Source: Symbiodinium natans
Taxonomy: Eukaryota; Sar; Dinophyceae; Suessiales; Symbiodiniaceae
DNA: 64,000 bases
Assembly: GCA_905221605.1 (NCBI GenBank)
Contig: CAJNDS010000570.1
Span: forward strand, 27,538 to 91,537
Direction: 5' to 3'
Every line of letters begins with the position of its first letter. The first letter of the stretch is position 1. This document shows, one piece after another, positions 51,303 to 60,041 of this stretch. The notes beneath the pieces were generated by a model. It was given only the letters and a program-made list of their open reading frames with translations, was not told where the DNA came from and did no database searches. Both the position numbers and the translations under genes were made by a program.

Positions 51303-54295
51303 GACACACAGACGGTGGTCCGACGGGTGAAGGGGAACTGCTTGTAGGCGGATTTAAGATCCACCGTTTTCACAAGCGGACGTGCCCGAGAGGTGTTGGA
51401 AGCCCAGAACGGGTGGAGCGGACCAGAGATCACCTCTCCCGTGGAGAGTGGGACATGCACAGAGCCTTTGCAAATCAGGGCGCGCATGATGAAGGCTGCA
51501 GTCCAAACAATCTCGTCGATGGCTCGGAGCGTGAGCTTGTCGCAAGGGGCAAAGGCACTGTTGACCCCATTTTCGGCCAAGTCATCGATGGGCCTTAGTT
51601 TCCCTCTTTGCTCTACTGCAAATCGACGGGCAGGGACCCATGAGCCCTTGAAGTAGTCTTCGAGTTCGTCCCAGGACCGAGCTGGGTCCAGCCACCCCTT
51701 TTCCGAAAACTCAGCATGCGTGATGTCGAAAAGCTCTTGCTCATGAGGATTTGCCGGGCTTTGGGCTATCTTATCCCACAAGAGGGGCTTCAGGACCTCG
51801 GCCTGTTCCATCAAGCCGTCCACAGTCAGTTCTGCCGGTTTAGGGTCCAGAGGAAAGACACCGCTAGGCTTTTCCTCCCCCACAAGACGGAAGCCATGCG
51901 TGAGGTCGTGGTGCAAGTGCTCATCGGGCCAGTCCAAGGATTTGGCAATCCTATCAAGGAGGAGGAGCTTCTTACCTCTTACCACGCTTGCCACGGAAGG
52001 GTGGAGGGACGCGTGCAGTTGTTCCTCGCGCCCCTCCAACTCCTGAGCCCACTTCCTCCAGGTGAGGCAGAGGTCCAACCTGCGTCGAACAACAGTCAAA
52101 GGACCATCGAGGAGCACCCTGGCGAGAACGGTCAAGGCCTGGTCAGGTAGGGCTGTGGCTACGTCAAAGGGGTGTGTTAGGGTAAGGGAAAGCTTGGCAA
52201 ACTGCAAGGGGTCCCGGTACACACCACAAGTGATTGATGCCACAACAGAGTGGCCAGCCATCAAGACCTGATCTGCCAGCTTCCTGTCGGGTCGAGGGCG
52301 CTTCGGGAAAACCACCCCCCCTTCAAAGTTAACCCGGAGAACCTTAGAACCGACAGGCACGGGGCCCAAAGCAGCGCACAAGCAGTTCTTGTCATCAAGC
52401 GCAGGCAACTGGCCGGACGGGAGGGGGACAGTGACCTGGTAATGGTACTCATCGATCAAGACAACAGCCTTAGAAGTGCGTGGTTGCTTGTGTGTGGCCG
52501 TTCGGGCCGACTCATTTGAGAGGCCGGACGGAGAAGGCATAGCATGAGAGGAACCCAGGGCCAGCGAGGCCGCGGAAGCATACCGAGTGCAAAACACCTC
52601 GGGATACTCGGCTTCATCGGCAGTGGAGAAATCCCCGGAAGGGAGGATGCCCCAAGGGCGGTGAGGGTGTGAGTTGTCGCACTGGCGGGCAAGGGCGGAC
52701 AACTCGGGCAGAGAGGTCCACAGCTCCTGATGCTTAGCGCGCGCGCCCCCGTGCATGCAGGCGTCATAAGGCACAACAGAACAACGAGGACGCAAGTCAA
52801 GGAACTCAGGCAGCAACCACAGGCAGGAGCGAGCAGGGTTCTCCACGCAGAAGTGAGTATGGGGCACCTCCTCAAGCAGCCAAGCACAGAAACGCGCAGC
52901 GCGACGGTATATCGAGTTAGCAGAGTCGACCTTGGCCTGCCACGAGGGGGAAAGGCCGGGCAGCCCCGCAGGGAAGGCCTCGCTGCGAAGGGCGGGCGGA
53001 GATGGCTGCCCTTTGATCGGGATGTCGCGTGCCCGCGAGGCCGTGCCACAGGGAGGCGCAACGTGAATGAGGAAGACCTGCCGGGCCTGCACAAGCCGGC
53101 GAAGGTAGCTCCACGAAGACTCCAAGCGTAAGTCAAGATGCACACAATGCACCAAAGGAACATGGCGGTTGCCAGGATGGTGGACAGCCAAGACCTGAAA
53201 CCCCAGGGCTCGAAACGCCGCGGAGAGGCCAGCGGACCCACAGCACAACTCGAGGAACATCAGTTTTTGCGGCCGGACGGCCGGCAAGGCTGCAGAGTCG
53301 CGCATGGCAGTCGAAGGCCCAGGGGGCCCCTCCGAGGCGGCGGCTTCTTGCAGTGCGGGGCCAGGGCTGGCGGGGTGACCCGAGGGACTAGGGGAACTAC
53401 ACCCAGAAAGCCTAAGGTCAGGGAAGCCAGTGACAACTGCAGGCAGTGTGCGTGGAGGCGGCTCCTTAGCTGGAAGTCGGAAGCCCAAAGTGCGCAAGGC
53501 ACGACAAGAGGCCCTGTCGAGTGATGCAACATTCTTGAGGCAATAAGCAATCAACACAAGGCGGCGGCCCTTGAACGGCATCACTGCATGCTGCAACCCT
53601 TGAGCGTTGAAGGCAATGGGACCCCGTCCCAAATCACAAAGCCGCGCACGGAATGACTGACCTCCATGAGAGACCACATGTCCCTCGGGGTCCGCGACCG
53701 CGAGCTCGCCTCCTTCAAAGCGGGTCAAGGGGATTACAAGGTTGGGCAGACAAGCATTTTGGGCGTCGCGGTGAATTCCCATCTCGGATCCCTCAAGGAT
53801 AACAAAGCTGCTGAACTGGTGAGTGGGGGACACTTCCGCAATCAGCCGGGTGAACACCTTAACAGCCTCGGGGAATTGGGCGACCGAAGATCGCAAGCCT
53901 ACAAGGGGGCCTCGGCGGTACATCCCCGAATAGAAGGACTTCTGAACCTTATCTCTTACGGCATGGGGAGTGCGTGAAACGGCAACATCGGGGAGTGAAT
54001 CGAAGGTCTCAATGGCATGCAAAAGGGTGGCAGATTTGGGACTAGAAGAAGATTGCTTTGGGGTCGCCCCGCCCTCAGGGGCTGGAGCGATCCGCAGGGC
54101 CTGGAGGTTCGGTTGCCGGCTAGCATCCGATCCACCAGAAAGCTTCGGACTGTCACGCGGCAGTGATTGCACTTCGGCATTCGCTGCACCGGGGGTCGGT
54201 TGCCAAACTGCATCCGATCTAGAAGAAAGCTTGAGATTGCTGCAAGGTTGCTCAACGGCATCCTGCACAGGCTGTCCCTGACCCGCAAAATGCAA
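51299..54295 (-). CDS. YR-element polyprotein: dioxygenase-like, methyltransferase-like and RT N-terminal domains
   Basis: This 998-residue frame has three parts. Residues 110-255 carry H175-x-D177 (MGIHRDAQN), the strand motif FEGGELAV, and QHAVMPFKGRRLVLIAYC with His236 and Arg245, the signature of 2OG-Fe(II) dioxygenases. Residues 343-560 carry FLELCCGSAGLSAAFRALGF, HVAPPCGTASRAR (Cys416) and HFCVENPARSCLW, a methyltransferase-like Rossmann domain with PPC and ENP motifs. The last ~200 residues are RT entry and fingers with KLRPIDDLAENGVNSAF and motif A TVDLKSAYKQF. It lies in frame with the Gag-like frame upstream, separated by one TGA at 54,335. DNMT-bearing retroelements are known in Symbiodinium; pairing with a dioxygenase-like domain is the unusual part. 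Confidence 0.8.
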   Translation of the reverse strand: MHFAGQGQPVQDAVEQPCSNLKLSSRSDAVWQPTPGAANAEVQSLPRDSPKLSGGSDASRQPNLQALRIAPAPEGGATPKQSSSSPKSATLLHAIETFDSLPDVAVSRTPHAVRDKVQKSFYSGMYRRGPLVGLRSSVAQFPEAVKVFTRLIAEVSPTHQFSSFVILEGSEMGIHRDAQNACLPNLVIPLTRFEGGELAVADPEGHVVSHGGQSFRARLCDLGRGPIAFNAQGLQHAVMPFKGRRLVLIAYCLKNVASLDRASCRALRTLGFRLPAKEPPPRTLPAVVTGFPDLRLSGCSSPSPSGHPASPGPALQEAAASEGPPGPSTAMRDSAALPAVRPQKLMFLELCCGSAGLSAAFRALGFQVLAVHHPGNRHVPLVHCVHLDLRLESSWSYLRRLVQARQVFLIHVAPPCGTASRARDIPIKGQPSPPALRSEAFPAGLPGLSPSWQAKVDSANSIYRRAARFCAWLLEEVPHTHFCVENPARSCLWLLPEFLDLRPRCSVVPYDACMHGGARAKHQELWTSLPELSALARQCDNSHPHRPWGILPSGDFSTADEAEYPEVFCTRYASAASLALGSSHAMPSPSGLSNESARTATHKQPRTSKAVVLIDEYHYQVTVPLPSGQLPALDDKNCLCAALGPVPVGSKVLRVNFEGGVVFPKRPRPDRKLADQVLMAGHSVVASITCGVYRDPLQFAKLSLTLTHPFDVATALPDQALTVLARVLLDGPLTVVRRRLDLCLTWRKWAQELEGREEQLHASLHPSVASVVRGKKLLLLDRIAKSLDWPDEHLHHDLTHGFRLVGEEKPSGVFPLDPKPAELTVDGLMEQAEVLKPLLWDKIAQSPANPHEQELFDITHAEFSEKGWLDPARSWDELEDYFKGSWVPARRFAVEQRGKLRPIDDLAENGVNSAFAPCDKLTLRAIDEIVWTAAFIMRALICKGSVHVPLSTGEVISGPLHPFWASNTSRARPLVKTVDLKSAYKQFPFTRRTTVCVS

Positions 54296-54334
54296 GGGTC
54301 CAGGGTCACCAAACTCGACTGATTGGGGCCCTAG

Positions 54335-55565
54335 TCACTCCGACTGAGCCTTGCTCCGCGTCGGGCAAGCAGAAGCGCCGTGGCCATGCTGCCCACACTT
54401 CGGGATGGCGCATGCGTGGAGGCCCCTCTGGCACGCATTGTTCTTGACCTCATTGGCACAAGTGCCGAGCTGGAATCCGTAGCAGTACGGATTTCCTTTC
54501 TTCGTGGCAGACACGCACCCCCACGCCACCATTTGCGCTGGCATCCCGGTTTCCTTTGCCCTTGCCCTGGCCCTTGGGATTGCGAGGCTTGCGGGGGCCG
54601 TAGGGACCGGGGCGCTCGGGTCGCTCCAACTCCTTCCCTTCATCAAGGGATCGAGAAGAAGCAGAAGGAAGCGGCTGCATCAAGCACACGACATCGAAAG
54701 AATTCATGACAGTTTGGAGGTGCGTGTCCAAGGGCCTGGCTCCACCAGAGGATTGCACTCCGTCACGGGTCAGGTCTCGCAACTCGCTGAAGAGCTTCTT
54801 GTCTGCAGCTACGAGTTGAGCCCAGGTTGGCCGAACATACCCAGCCGGGGCTTCCTGCATGCGTGCACGCATCAAACGATCACTCCACTGTTGCATGGTC
54901 GCGTACTCGACAAGGTTGGCTTGGTCCATGGCAAGGGAGCGGCGCTGCAACGCCTGCATGACATGAACCTCGGAAGATGTGACCGCTTTCTGTTCCGCGT
55001 CCTTGTTTTCAACCTTCAGACGCCCAGTGTGCTCGTCGACGGTGAAGCGGGTGTCACGGCGTCGGTCTGAGCCCACTTCTTGCTCTCTTGAAGTACATAT
55101 TTCCCAAGACAGATAGCGAAGCTCGTTGTTTTCATAGCAAGCCACGGCCCTGTCTACCAAGGCCTCGCTAGGTTCGCTCAAGCCCTTGATGGAGACTCCA
55201 ACGAGCTTCTTTTTCTGCTTCTCGAACCTCTCGGCTCGCTCGGGTTGTGTCAGGCGCCTGCTTGCTGGCTCTTCGGACTTCTCGATCTTTTGGCGCAGCT
55301 CAGAAGTGACAACGGCGTAGGACTCGTGGTACAGGGCTCGGAAGCTGGCCTGGACACCAAGTTCCGCATCCCTCCCAAGCATGAGCTTCAGTGCGGCCAT
55401 CAACGGGGATTCATCGGCTTGACCTGGGGTGAAGCTGGAGATGAACGCCAACTGTCTCAGTGAAGACACCGCGGCTTTGATTTTTGTGGCATCCTCCTTT
55501 GTGAGTCCGCTGGCATCTACCCTCGCATTGAAAACACTCTGACTGTCCGAGTAAGAGGCAGCCAT
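54335..55565 (-). CDS. YR-element Gag-like protein with Cys/His finger (one frameshift)
   Basis: I chose the ATG at 55,563-55,565 (MAASYSDSQSVFNAR). Residues up to about 330 are mainly helical, with LKLMLGRDAELGVQASFRAL, HVMQALQRRSLAMDQANLVE and YVRPTWAQLVAADKKLFSEL. A basic Gly/Lys/Arg-Pro linker follows. Near 54,560 the phase changes and the end reads GNPYCYGFQLGTCANEVKNN, then CQRGLHACAIPKCGQHGHGA and SACP. This is a Cys/His-rich knuckle also present in the decayed element. It presumably binds element RNA. The TGA at its end is followed in the same frame by the polyprotein. Confidence 0.75.
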
Positions 55566-55859
55566 CCTCCTAGCTGCACCTGACGGGATCAAGCCAAAAC
55601 GTGCTCACTCGGCTGCCGAAATCCACCGCACGCATACAGCATGATAGTCAAAACTCGGACGGGTGCTCACCTTGCCATCTCTGCAAGCTTGCGTTCTTTT
55701 TCTCGTTCTCGGCAAAAAGAACACGTTTGGCTCGGCATCGCCTTTGCGCCCCTGAGCACGGGCCTGGCATCGTCAAAGACGCCCCAGGCCCTCTCCTCCT
55801 GCCAGGGGTGGTTCGCAAGCCCTGGCATCACCCAAAAGGCGCCCCAAGTCTGCGATCCA

Positions 55860-57623
55860 TCACACTGGTCCCTCAGAAGATCTTGGATAACACTGCTTGC
55901 AAAACGGATACAAAACTTGCGGTATATCATCGCACTTAGAATATGACGAGGTGATCGCTCGGCCGCAGCGGAACATAGTGCCCTCCTCCGACGAAACAAC
56001 ATGGATGAAGCGACTGACTCGATGACGAAACACCTCTGCCTCATCCAGCCGTTCCCTCAAGCCGGGCTCGGGCTGCCACGGACCAACAAGCTCGTCGACG
56101 GCCTGCTCCTCTTCCTCCAAGTCTGGATGCTCCTCGTCTTCACTGCCTTCTGTTGACTCCGAAACGTCGTCCGGGAGGGCCTCTGGTGCAGCCGGGCGCT
56201 CCGGTGTGAACATCCCTGACCTTGTGCAGTCGGGTCTGAACTTGTCGAAGGCGATGTCCTCCAGAATCTGATCGAACTGCCTTAATGCCGGGGCGACGTT
56301 GTCTCTGCCGTACACGACGTCGCTGTCCGCCCGAGAGGCACTGTGGTATCCCAGAATCAATCGAATTTCCTTGCTGGCCCCCCATTTTGCAGCCCAGCTG
56401 AGGCCGGTGGCCTTCATGGAATGCGTGCCAAGAAGCTTGACTGTAGCAACGTCCTCCCCGGCCTTATACAGCAAGCTCCTCAACCACTTGGCTCCCATCC
56501 CAACGGCAATCGGCGATGAGGCCCAACCCCCCCCGTCCATAGGGGCGGGCAAGAGGGGCGAGTCCTCAGACCAGCCAGGGCCGTAAAGCTCGGCGATGTC
56601 CATCCACGCAATCGCCCACGACTCATCGAGAAGGCCCTGAACCGGGGCGCACATGGAAAGGTAGCGCGTCTTCCGCTCAAGGGTGTAAGCCGTCTTCGTT
56701 CGACACACAGAAGCTTCAAGGAAGCCCCTGACTCCACCATCGGGCAGATTGGTAACATCCTTGGTGATAGCGCCACTATTTTGCATGTCGGAGAACCGCG
56801 CACGAGCATAGGTGGCGTACAGGAAACATCCGGCAGCATATCTGTCTGACCCACTGAAGTCACCCCAGCCGGTGACGATCTTTTCCAAGGCCTTGACGTG
56901 CGAGACCTTGAGCGGCGGCTTCTGAACTTGCTTTCTCTTGTTCAAGTACAGAGCGTTGCAAGCACCAGTCAAACGGGTCGAAAACACATCTTCAAACTTG
57001 CATTCAAGGACATGCCGACAGAAAGCCACCGAACTCAGGAAGCTGCGAGCGAAAGTAGGGGCTTGCCTGGCGCAGTACTCCTTGACGAAGCGGTACAAGA
57101 GGTCTTCCCTGAATGGGAAAGGCGGCTGGCCTTCCTTTTTACAGAACTTCAAGTACCTGAGGATTGGCCCCGCTCGGCCATGCAGGGTGGCGCTCGCCTT
57201 CAAAGCAAAAATGTCAAGTAGAACCGAAGACAACTGCTGAGGTTCACCACCGGAAGCATCCACCGCAACCTTCTCCACGACCCCGAAGTGCTCGCCGTGT
57301 GACAGCATTATGCCACTCCATTTGGCAACGGCAGCGGATCTGCTTTCTGTCTGCTTAGCATGCCAAGGGGTCCCTTTGGACTTTGCAAACGGAATACTGG
57401 GCGCAGGGGCCGGCACAGGAGGTGTTGTGGGGAGGGGAGCAGAGGATTTTAAGGCTGCACTCGGGAGCCCGACGCCCCACCGTTGGTAGGGAGGGAGGCC
57501 TGGCAGAATGCTTGGTGGATTGAGAATCTGGGACCTATCCCAGGGCTGCACGAACCTGGTTTTGGACCCTTTAAGGAGGTACTCGAGATGCTGTTCGTAG
57601 GCCTCTTCAAGGTTGCGCTTCAT
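55860..57623 (-). CDS. Tyrosine recombinase (integrase) of the YR element
   Basis: An intact 587-residue frame from an ATG at 57,621-57,623. Residues 1-95 are a Pro-rich leader, 140-240 the helical core-binding domain (GRAGPILRYLKFCKKEG), and 245-450 the catalytic domain. Visible catalytic positions are R276 (YARARFSDM), K310 (CRTKTAYT), H401 and K404 (GTHSMKAT, with Lys in place of the usual Arg), H427 (LGYHSAS) and Y438 (VVYGRDN). An acidic stretch (SEDEEHPDLEEEE) and a Cys-containing end (FRCGRAITSS, FCKQCYP) follow. Such enzymes integrate a circular DNA form by site-specific recombination, which fits the split repeats. The H-x-x-K variant is shared with the third element. Confidence 0.85.
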   Translation of the reverse strand: MKRNLEEAYEQHLEYLLKGSKTRFVQPWDRSQILNPPSILPGLPPYQRWGVGLPSAALKSSAPLPTTPPVPAPAPSIPFAKSKGTPWHAKQTESRSAAVAKWSGIMLSHGEHFGVVEKVAVDASGGEPQQLSSVLLDIFALKASATLHGRAGPILRYLKFCKKEGQPPFPFREDLLYRFVKEYCARQAPTFARSFLSSVAFCRHVLECKFEDVFSTRLTGACNALYLNKRKQVQKPPLKVSHVKALEKIVTGWGDFSGSDRYAAGCFLYATYARARFSDMQNSGAITKDVTNLPDGGVRGFLEASVCRTKTAYTLERKTRYLSMCAPVQGLLDESWAIAWMDIAELYGPGWSEDSPLLPAPMDGGGWASSPIAVGMGAKWLRSLLYKAGEDVATVKLLGTHSMKATGLSWAAKWGASKEIRLILGYHSASRADSDVVYGRDNVAPALRQFDQILEDIAFDKFRPDCTRSGMFTPERPAAPEALPDDVSESTEGSEDEEHPDLEEEEQAVDELVGPWQPEPGLRERLDEAEVFRHRVSRFIHVVSSEEGTMFRCGRAITSSYSKCDDIPQVLYPFCKQCYPRSSEGPV

Positions 57624-57686
57624 TGTCCCAAGAAAAGCCCCTAATCAACCAAAAAGGACCCTGAAGCGCTGAGGGCAGAGCAGAAC

Positions 57687-57998
57687 TCAAGAAGCCAGCG
57701 GCAAAAGAATCCGCAGACAAGTATGAGGCCAGTGCGCGGCAGCCACGAGGGCAGCCCAGGAACCTGGAGAGAGAAAGAGGAGCAGACGGGCTCCGTCGGA
57801 GCGGCTGATCAAAACACCTCGGAGGTTACTCTCAAAGATGTACGTCAGCAGACTGGGGGCTTCCTGGGAGTATTCAAGAAGGCGCTCAAAGTAGAAAGAA
57901 CGTGGCCGCAAGCGAAGTGCAACAAAAGGTGCAATCACAGGAGGCTCGAGAGGCTCGGAAGCCCCGGACTCGCTGCTCCCACTGGGGGAGAAAAGCAT
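57687..57998 (-). CDS. Small conserved accessory protein of YR elements
   Basis: An ATG at 57,996-57,998 gives 103 residues (MLFSPSGSSESGASEPLEPP at the start). The frame stays open upstream to about 58,091. The region 57,711-57,908 aligns without gaps over 66 residues to the frame at 27,544-27,741 in the decayed YR element, with 26 identities counted by hand. Conserved blocks include FERLLEYSQEAPSLLTYIFE, SDGARLLLFLSPGSWAAL and HTCLR. It sits between A1 and the recombinase, 63 bp before the latter. It has no recognised domain, no signal peptide and no metal-binding cluster. Likely an element-encoded factor of unknown role. Confidence 0.65.
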   Translation of the reverse strand: MLFSPSGSSESGASEPLEPPVIAPFVALRLRPRSFYFERLLEYSQEAPSLLTYIFESNLRGVLISRSDGARLLLFLSPGSWAALVAAAHWPHTCLRILLPLAS

Positions 57999-58113
57999 CC
58001 GCCACCCCCGCGGGGTGGCTTGCACGGGCCCTAAGGGCACTTGTTCGGAGGGGGCCCGTTTGGAAAGGAAGAACCTGTTGAGGACCCACAAGGTTACTCA
58101 AGAACTGGGCCCA

Positions 58114-58436
58114 GGAAAGAATTTTTCAGGCTCTCTGTCTATCTCAAAAGCTTTCAGCCCACAGCTTGAGAATGCAGACGAGTTCAAAGTGCAGAGCCTT
58201 GCCTCAAGGTTGAAAAATTCTCAATCTCTTAAAAATCATGATACTCGCAAGTTCCCCAAATTCTGCAAGCGGCGTCATGACGAGCAAATGTTAAAACCAT
58301 GATGCACGCAAGTTGCTACACGAGGGAAGTAGCTTCCCAGGTTACAAAGATCCGAAAAGCGAGTTTCAAAAGTGACAGACAACTTTTGAAACATTGTGTG
58401 TCTATAAAGCTAAAGAAGACGAGTCTCCAATAAAGC
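58114..58436 (-). repeat. Split direct repeat A1 (sense 5' terminus)
   Basis: A 323-bp copy of A2. Differences I noticed are AACAATCA against AAAAATCA and CTATAGGAGAC against CTAAAGAAGAC. Beyond 58,436 the TATC/poly(C) field resumes. Confidence 0.95.
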
Positions 58437-59470
58437 ATCAAACCCATGTACCCCCCCCTAACCTCTATCCGCTAACCTTTGGATACATGCTGGTTAGAGG
58501 ATAAGGGTCCACCCGTACTATCTCTCTATCCAACCACCCCCCCCAAAAAAAAAATTACGGGAGCCCGTCCAACCGGGCGGGTCCCCCAATCTCCCAGCCG
58601 TCCGTCTATCTATCGATCTGTCTAACCCCCCACTATCCATCTAACCCACCCCCCCCCCCCCTCCCCTCCCCCACCTTAAAAATTTTAAAATTTTACGAGG
58701 AACCTCCCCCCCCCCCACACCATCTCTTATTTCAAAACCGTCTATCTATCTATCTAACCCCCTCCCCCGGTCCCCACTATGTATCTGTCGAACCCCCGTC
58801 CCTCTTTCAACAGTTTACGGGAGCTGTCTATCTGTCTATCTCCCCCTCCCCCCATCTATCTATCTATCTATCTATCTAAACCCCCCCCCCCCTTCGTCCA
58901 GGTCCGTCAGACCTATCTCTCTAACCCCCCCCCCTTTTGAATTTTTAGAGGAGTTGTCTCTCTCCCTCTCCCCATCCCCCCCCCCCCCCCCCGCAGCTTG
59001 CAATTTTTACGCCCGTCAGGTATCAGCTAACCTTTTTGCAGGTCCAAGACCATCAGATCGCCCGTAAATCTATCTATCTGTTTATCTATCTTTCTCTCCC
59101 CTTTCCGCTGTCTAGAGAAGAGAAGAGTTCAGTTTTAAAATAACCCCACACCGAAGCCTGTGAGAAAACAAAGCACTCATTCCTTCTTTGGGCTGTACTT
59201 GAGCTTTAACTTTCCTCAGACCTCTCTTTCATTAGGGCTTAGGCCTTAGGGCTTTGGGCCTTAAGGCTTTGAACTAAGACTTCGGGCTTAGGGTTAAGGG
59301 TCAAGAAAGTTAACACATCTATCTATTTATCTATCCCTCCCCCCCCCCCCCCCCCCCCCCGGTAAAAAATTCCGCCTATCTATCTCTCTATCTATCTATC
59401 TGTCTAACCCCCCCCCCCTTCCTCCCAAACCCATCCTGCTATCCCTCTAACCTCTAACCCCCCCATTTTC
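58437..59470. repeat. TATC / poly(C) / TTACGGGAGCCCGT repeat field (right flank)
   Basis: The same modules as at 48.3-49.28 kb: CCTCTATCCGCTAACCTTTG with GATACATG at 58,450-58,500, TTACGGGAGCCCGT near 58,555, TATC runs and long C runs. A patch of degenerate TTTAGGG-like repeats lies at 59,236-59,303. Confidence 0.9.
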
Positions 59471-60041
59471 CTAGGAGATCGAGGCTAGCCGGCGTACGTC
59501 CTGCGAAAATGTGAACTCCTGCTTGGGGGTGTTGTTTTTAACACGGATTTCATTTTCCCTGCTATACTTGTTTCACACTCCGTTGTGTATAGGCTCAAGC
59601 TACCCTCGAGCAAGATTGACAGAAAGAAAAGTGTGAAGAGAACCAAGGGTTCTAGAAAGGTTGATTGTAGCCTTTAAACTTTTATGGTCGCGGAGCTGTT
59701 GGCAACGGCCAGCAGCTGAAGCAGATCCAGGGAAAGAAGGTAAGCCCAGCTGAAGAGCTGGCAGCCAGCCAACGGGCTGGAAGAGGATAAGAAGTGGGAA
59801 GCAGGAGTTAAGGTTTATCAACTACGCCCTGCGAGAAAAGAAGAGTCCGTTTTCCGGCGGACGTTATCAGCGGAGGAAGTCGAGAGGACAGCAAGAGTTA
59901 AGGTTCATCAACTACACCTTGCTGAAGCCGAAGAAAGCAGGAGTTAAGGTTCATTAACTACGCCCTGCTGGATCGGTAGAAAGAAGAAGGTAAAGAAACA
60001 AGAGCCTTGAGTCTGGACGACTTGCCTAGATCGTCGAAGCA
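59471..60041 (+). promoter_or_regulatory. Structured leader upstream of copia gag
   Basis: This stretch has no long frame but is rich in hairpins. 59,694-59,717 pairs AGCTGTTGGC with GCCAGCAGCT (one G-T) around AACG. 59,746-59,761 pairs CCAGCT with AGCTGG around GAAG. 59,765-59,780 pairs CCAGCC with GGCTGG around AACG. Three 32-nt repeats follow at 59,801-59,968. Its position just before gag is that of an LTR-element 5' untranslated region, where packaging and translation signals lie. LTR and primer-binding site were not identified. Confidence 0.5.
59801..59968 (+). repeat. Three 32-nt stem-loop repeats with a compensatory change
   Basis: Copies at 59,801-59,832, 59,891-59,922 and 59,937-59,968. 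The outer stem is GCAGG/CCTGC in copies 1 and 3 but GCAAG/CTTGC in copy 2, a paired change. The inner AGTTAA/TTAACT stem is perfect in copy 3 and has one mismatch in the others, around a GGTTCA or GGTTTA loop. Confidence 0.75.

Larger units (their letters stand above)
49278..58436 (-). mobile_element. Near-complete YR retroelement with split direct repeats (Ngaro-type layout)
   Basis: In sense (minus) order: A1 58,436-58,114; small conserved protein 57,998-57,687; tyrosine recombinase 57,623-55,860; Gag-like protein 55,565-54,335; dioxygenase-like, MTase-like and RT start 54,295-51,299; RT end and RNase H 51,302-50,151; B1 50,161-49,889; A2 49,888-49,566; B2 49,550-49,278. A1 and A2 are both 323 bp, B1 and B2 both 273 bp, and they differ at only a few positions. 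Only two frameshifts (near 54,560 and 51,300) and one in-frame TGA break the coding. Identical repeat modules flank both ends, which fixes the borders. No target-site duplication is evident, as expected for YR elements. It is probably a recent insertion. Confidence 0.9.
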
